Assembly (NCBI RefSeq): GCF_014863585.1
Contig: NZ_CP062253.1
Location: forward strand, 372,001 to 436,000
From: Pseudomonas gozinkensis
Lineage (GTDB): Bacteria; Pseudomonadota; Gammaproteobacteria; Pseudomonadales; Pseudomonadaceae
DNA: 64,000 bases
Reading direction: 5' to 3'
In this document: piece by piece, positions 62,703 through 64,000 of the stretch
Layout of the letters: the number at the start of each line of letters is the position of its first letter
Numbering within the stretch: position 1 is the stretch's first letter
Notes under the pieces: model-generated
The model's input: the letters and a program-made list of their open reading frames with translations, nothing else
What the model was told of the DNA's origin: nothing
Database searches by the model: none
Position numbers and translations under genes: made by a program

Positions 62703-64000
62703 GTGACTGACAACAACCGCACTAAATTCCGTGACGTCGAAATCCGCGCCGCCCGCGGCAACAAGCTGACCGCCAAGAGCTGGCTGACCGAAGCGCCGCT
62801 GCGCATGCTGATGAACAACCTCGATCCGGAAGTCGCCGAGAACCCGAAAGAGCTGGTGGTCTACGGTGGCATCGGTCGCGCTGCGCGTAACTGGGAGTGC
62901 TACGACAAGATCGTCGAGAGCCTGACCAACCTCAACGAAGACGAAACCCTGCTGGTGCAATCGGGCAAGCCGGTCGGCGTGTTCAAGACCCACAGCAACG
63001 CCCCGCGCGTGCTGATCGCCAACTCCAACCTGGTGCCGCACTGGGCGACCTGGGAACACTTCAACGAACTCGACGCCAAAGGTCTGGCCATGTACGGCCA
63101 GATGACCGCCGGCAGCTGGATCTACATCGGCAGCCAGGGCATCGTCCAGGGCACCTACGAAACCTTCGTTGAAGCCGGTCGCCAGCACTACAACGACAAC
63201 CTCACCGGCAAATGGGTACTGACCGCCGGCCTTGGTGGCATGGGCGGCGCCCAGCCACTGGCCGCAACCCTCGCCGGTGCCTGCTCGCTGAACATTGAAT
63301 GCCAGCAGATCAGCATCGATTTCCGCCTCAAGACCCGCTACGTCGACGAGCAGGCCAAAGACCTCGACGACGCACTGGCCCGCATCGCCAAATACACCTC
63401 CGAAGGCAAGGCCGTTTCCATCGCCCTGTGCGGCAACGCCGCTGAAATCCTTCCGGAACTGGTCAAGCGCGGCGTGCGTCCGGATATGGTCACCGACCAG
63501 ACCAGCGCCCACGACCCGCTCAACGGTTACCTGCCGGCCGGCTGGACCTGGGACGAATACCGCGCCCGCGCCAAGACCGAGCCAGCCGCTGTGGTCAAGG
63601 CCGCCAAGCAATCGATGGCCGTTCACGTCAAAGCCATGCTCGACTTCCAGAAAATGGGCGTGCCGACTTTCGACTACGGCAACAACATCCGTCAGATGGC
63701 TCAGGAAGAAGGCGTCGAAAACGCATTCGATTTCCCGGGCTTCGTACCGGCCTACATCCGTCCGCTGTTCTGCCGTGGCATCGGCCCGTTCCGCTGGGCT
63801 GCGCTGTCGGGTGATCCACAGGACATCTACAAGACCGACGCCAAAGTCAAAGAGCTGATCCCGGACGACGCCCACCTGCACAACTGGCTGGACATGGCCC
63901 GCGAGCGCATCAGCTTCCAGGGTCTGCCGGCGCGTATCTGCTGGGTCGGCCTGGGCCTGCGCGCCAAGCTCGGTCTGGCGTTCAACGAAATGGTCCGCAG
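62703..64000 (+). CDS. hutU: Urocanate hydratase, partial
   Basis: The first 432 residues of about 560 from a GTG at 62703, after GAGGAG. The NAD-binding motif [20 protein letters not shown] (about 178-197), [30 protein letters not shown] and [12 protein letters not shown] match urocanase; the Cys in ARICWVGLG is the conserved active-centre Cys. It converts urocanate to imidazolonepropionate. The C-terminal about 130 residues lie outside the window. Confidence 0.97.
   Translation, partial: MTDNNRTKFRDVEIRAARGNKLTAKSWLTEAPLRMLMNNLDPEVAENPKELVVYGGIGRAARNWECYDKIVESLTNLNEDETLLVQSGKPVGVFKTHSNAPRVLIANSNLVPHWATWEHFNELDAKGLAMYGQMTAGSWIYIGSQGIVQGTYETFVEAGRQHYNDNLTGKWVLTAGLGGMGGAQPLAATLAGACSLNIECQQISIDFRLKTRYVDEQAKDLDDALARIAKYTSEGKAVSIALCGNAAEILPELVKRGVRPDMVTDQTSAHDPLNGYLPAGWTWDEYRARAKTEPAAVVKAAKQSMAVHVKAMLDFQKMGVPTFDYGNNIRQMAQEEGVENAFDFPGFVPAYIRPLFCRGIGPFRWAALSGDPQDIYKTDAKVKELIPDDAHLHNWLDMARERISFQGLPARICWVGLGLRAKLGLAFNEMVR

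Overview
The window reads as chromosome of a fluorescent pseudomonad (Pseudomonas fluorescens group). The support is high G+C genes with typical Pseudomonas neighbourhoods (hisBHAF with a DUF2164 gene inside; secB-grxC-yibN-gpmI-envC-ctpA; glnA with ntrBC; hutF-hutC-hutD-hutU), many REP doublets carrying the GTGGGAGCGAGC / GTGGGAGCTGGC arms, and tRNAs and proteins of gamma-proteobacterial type. Strain or species cannot be fixed from the sequence alone.

Region 1-4600 is accessory. It holds the start of an A+T-rich gene with a restriction-endonuclease-like motif (runs off the left edge), a 5'-truncated and frameshifted short-chain dehydrogenase remnant, a DUF3077 gene, a complete IS256-family element whose right end is duplicated, and a GNAT-type toxin with a very short antitoxin. 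It ends at the 3' side of a tRNA-Thr gene, a classic integration site.

Region 4600-19000 is core: an FkbM methyltransferase, a METTL25/RRNAD1-like methyltransferase, a basic-amino-acid ABC importer (ATPase, binding protein, two permeases), a GABA-type permease read divergently, two tandem paralogous small proteins, an alpha/beta hydrolase, tRNA-Phe, and the overlapping asmA-mutY-yggX operon.

Region 19000-34900: an OFA-family transporter, histidine biosynthesis hisB-hisH-(DUF2164)-hisA-hisF, a secreted trypsin-like protease, an orphan solute-binding protein, a Vps62-domain protein, then envC-ctpA-yibQ-like (murein hydrolase activation and periplasmic proteolysis), gpmI, and yibN-grxC-secB.

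Region 34900-45600: trmL sharing its start codon with a divergent gene, a structured tandem repeat (35824-36035), ntrC-ntrB, two DUF4124 genes, glnA with a visible sigma-54 promoter and NtrC-like site, thiI and bipA.

Region 45600-64000: a YkgJ protein, glycogen phosphorylase, the DUF2339-DUF3999 envelope gene pair, fructose-1,6-bisphosphatase, DUF924, an unlisted 51-residue gene, a dCache chemoreceptor, two lipoproteins, and the histidine-utilisation (hut) locus with two HutC-type operators; hutU runs off the right edge.

The most unusual signals are the repeat at 35824-36035, whose three units keep a hairpin by compensatory change; the antitoxin lacking a DNA-binding domain; the chemoreceptor with an otherwise complete amino-acid motif but one Asp replaced by Ala; and the DUF2339/DUF3999 pair. 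No clearly new defence system is seen, though the truncated gene at the left edge could belong to one.
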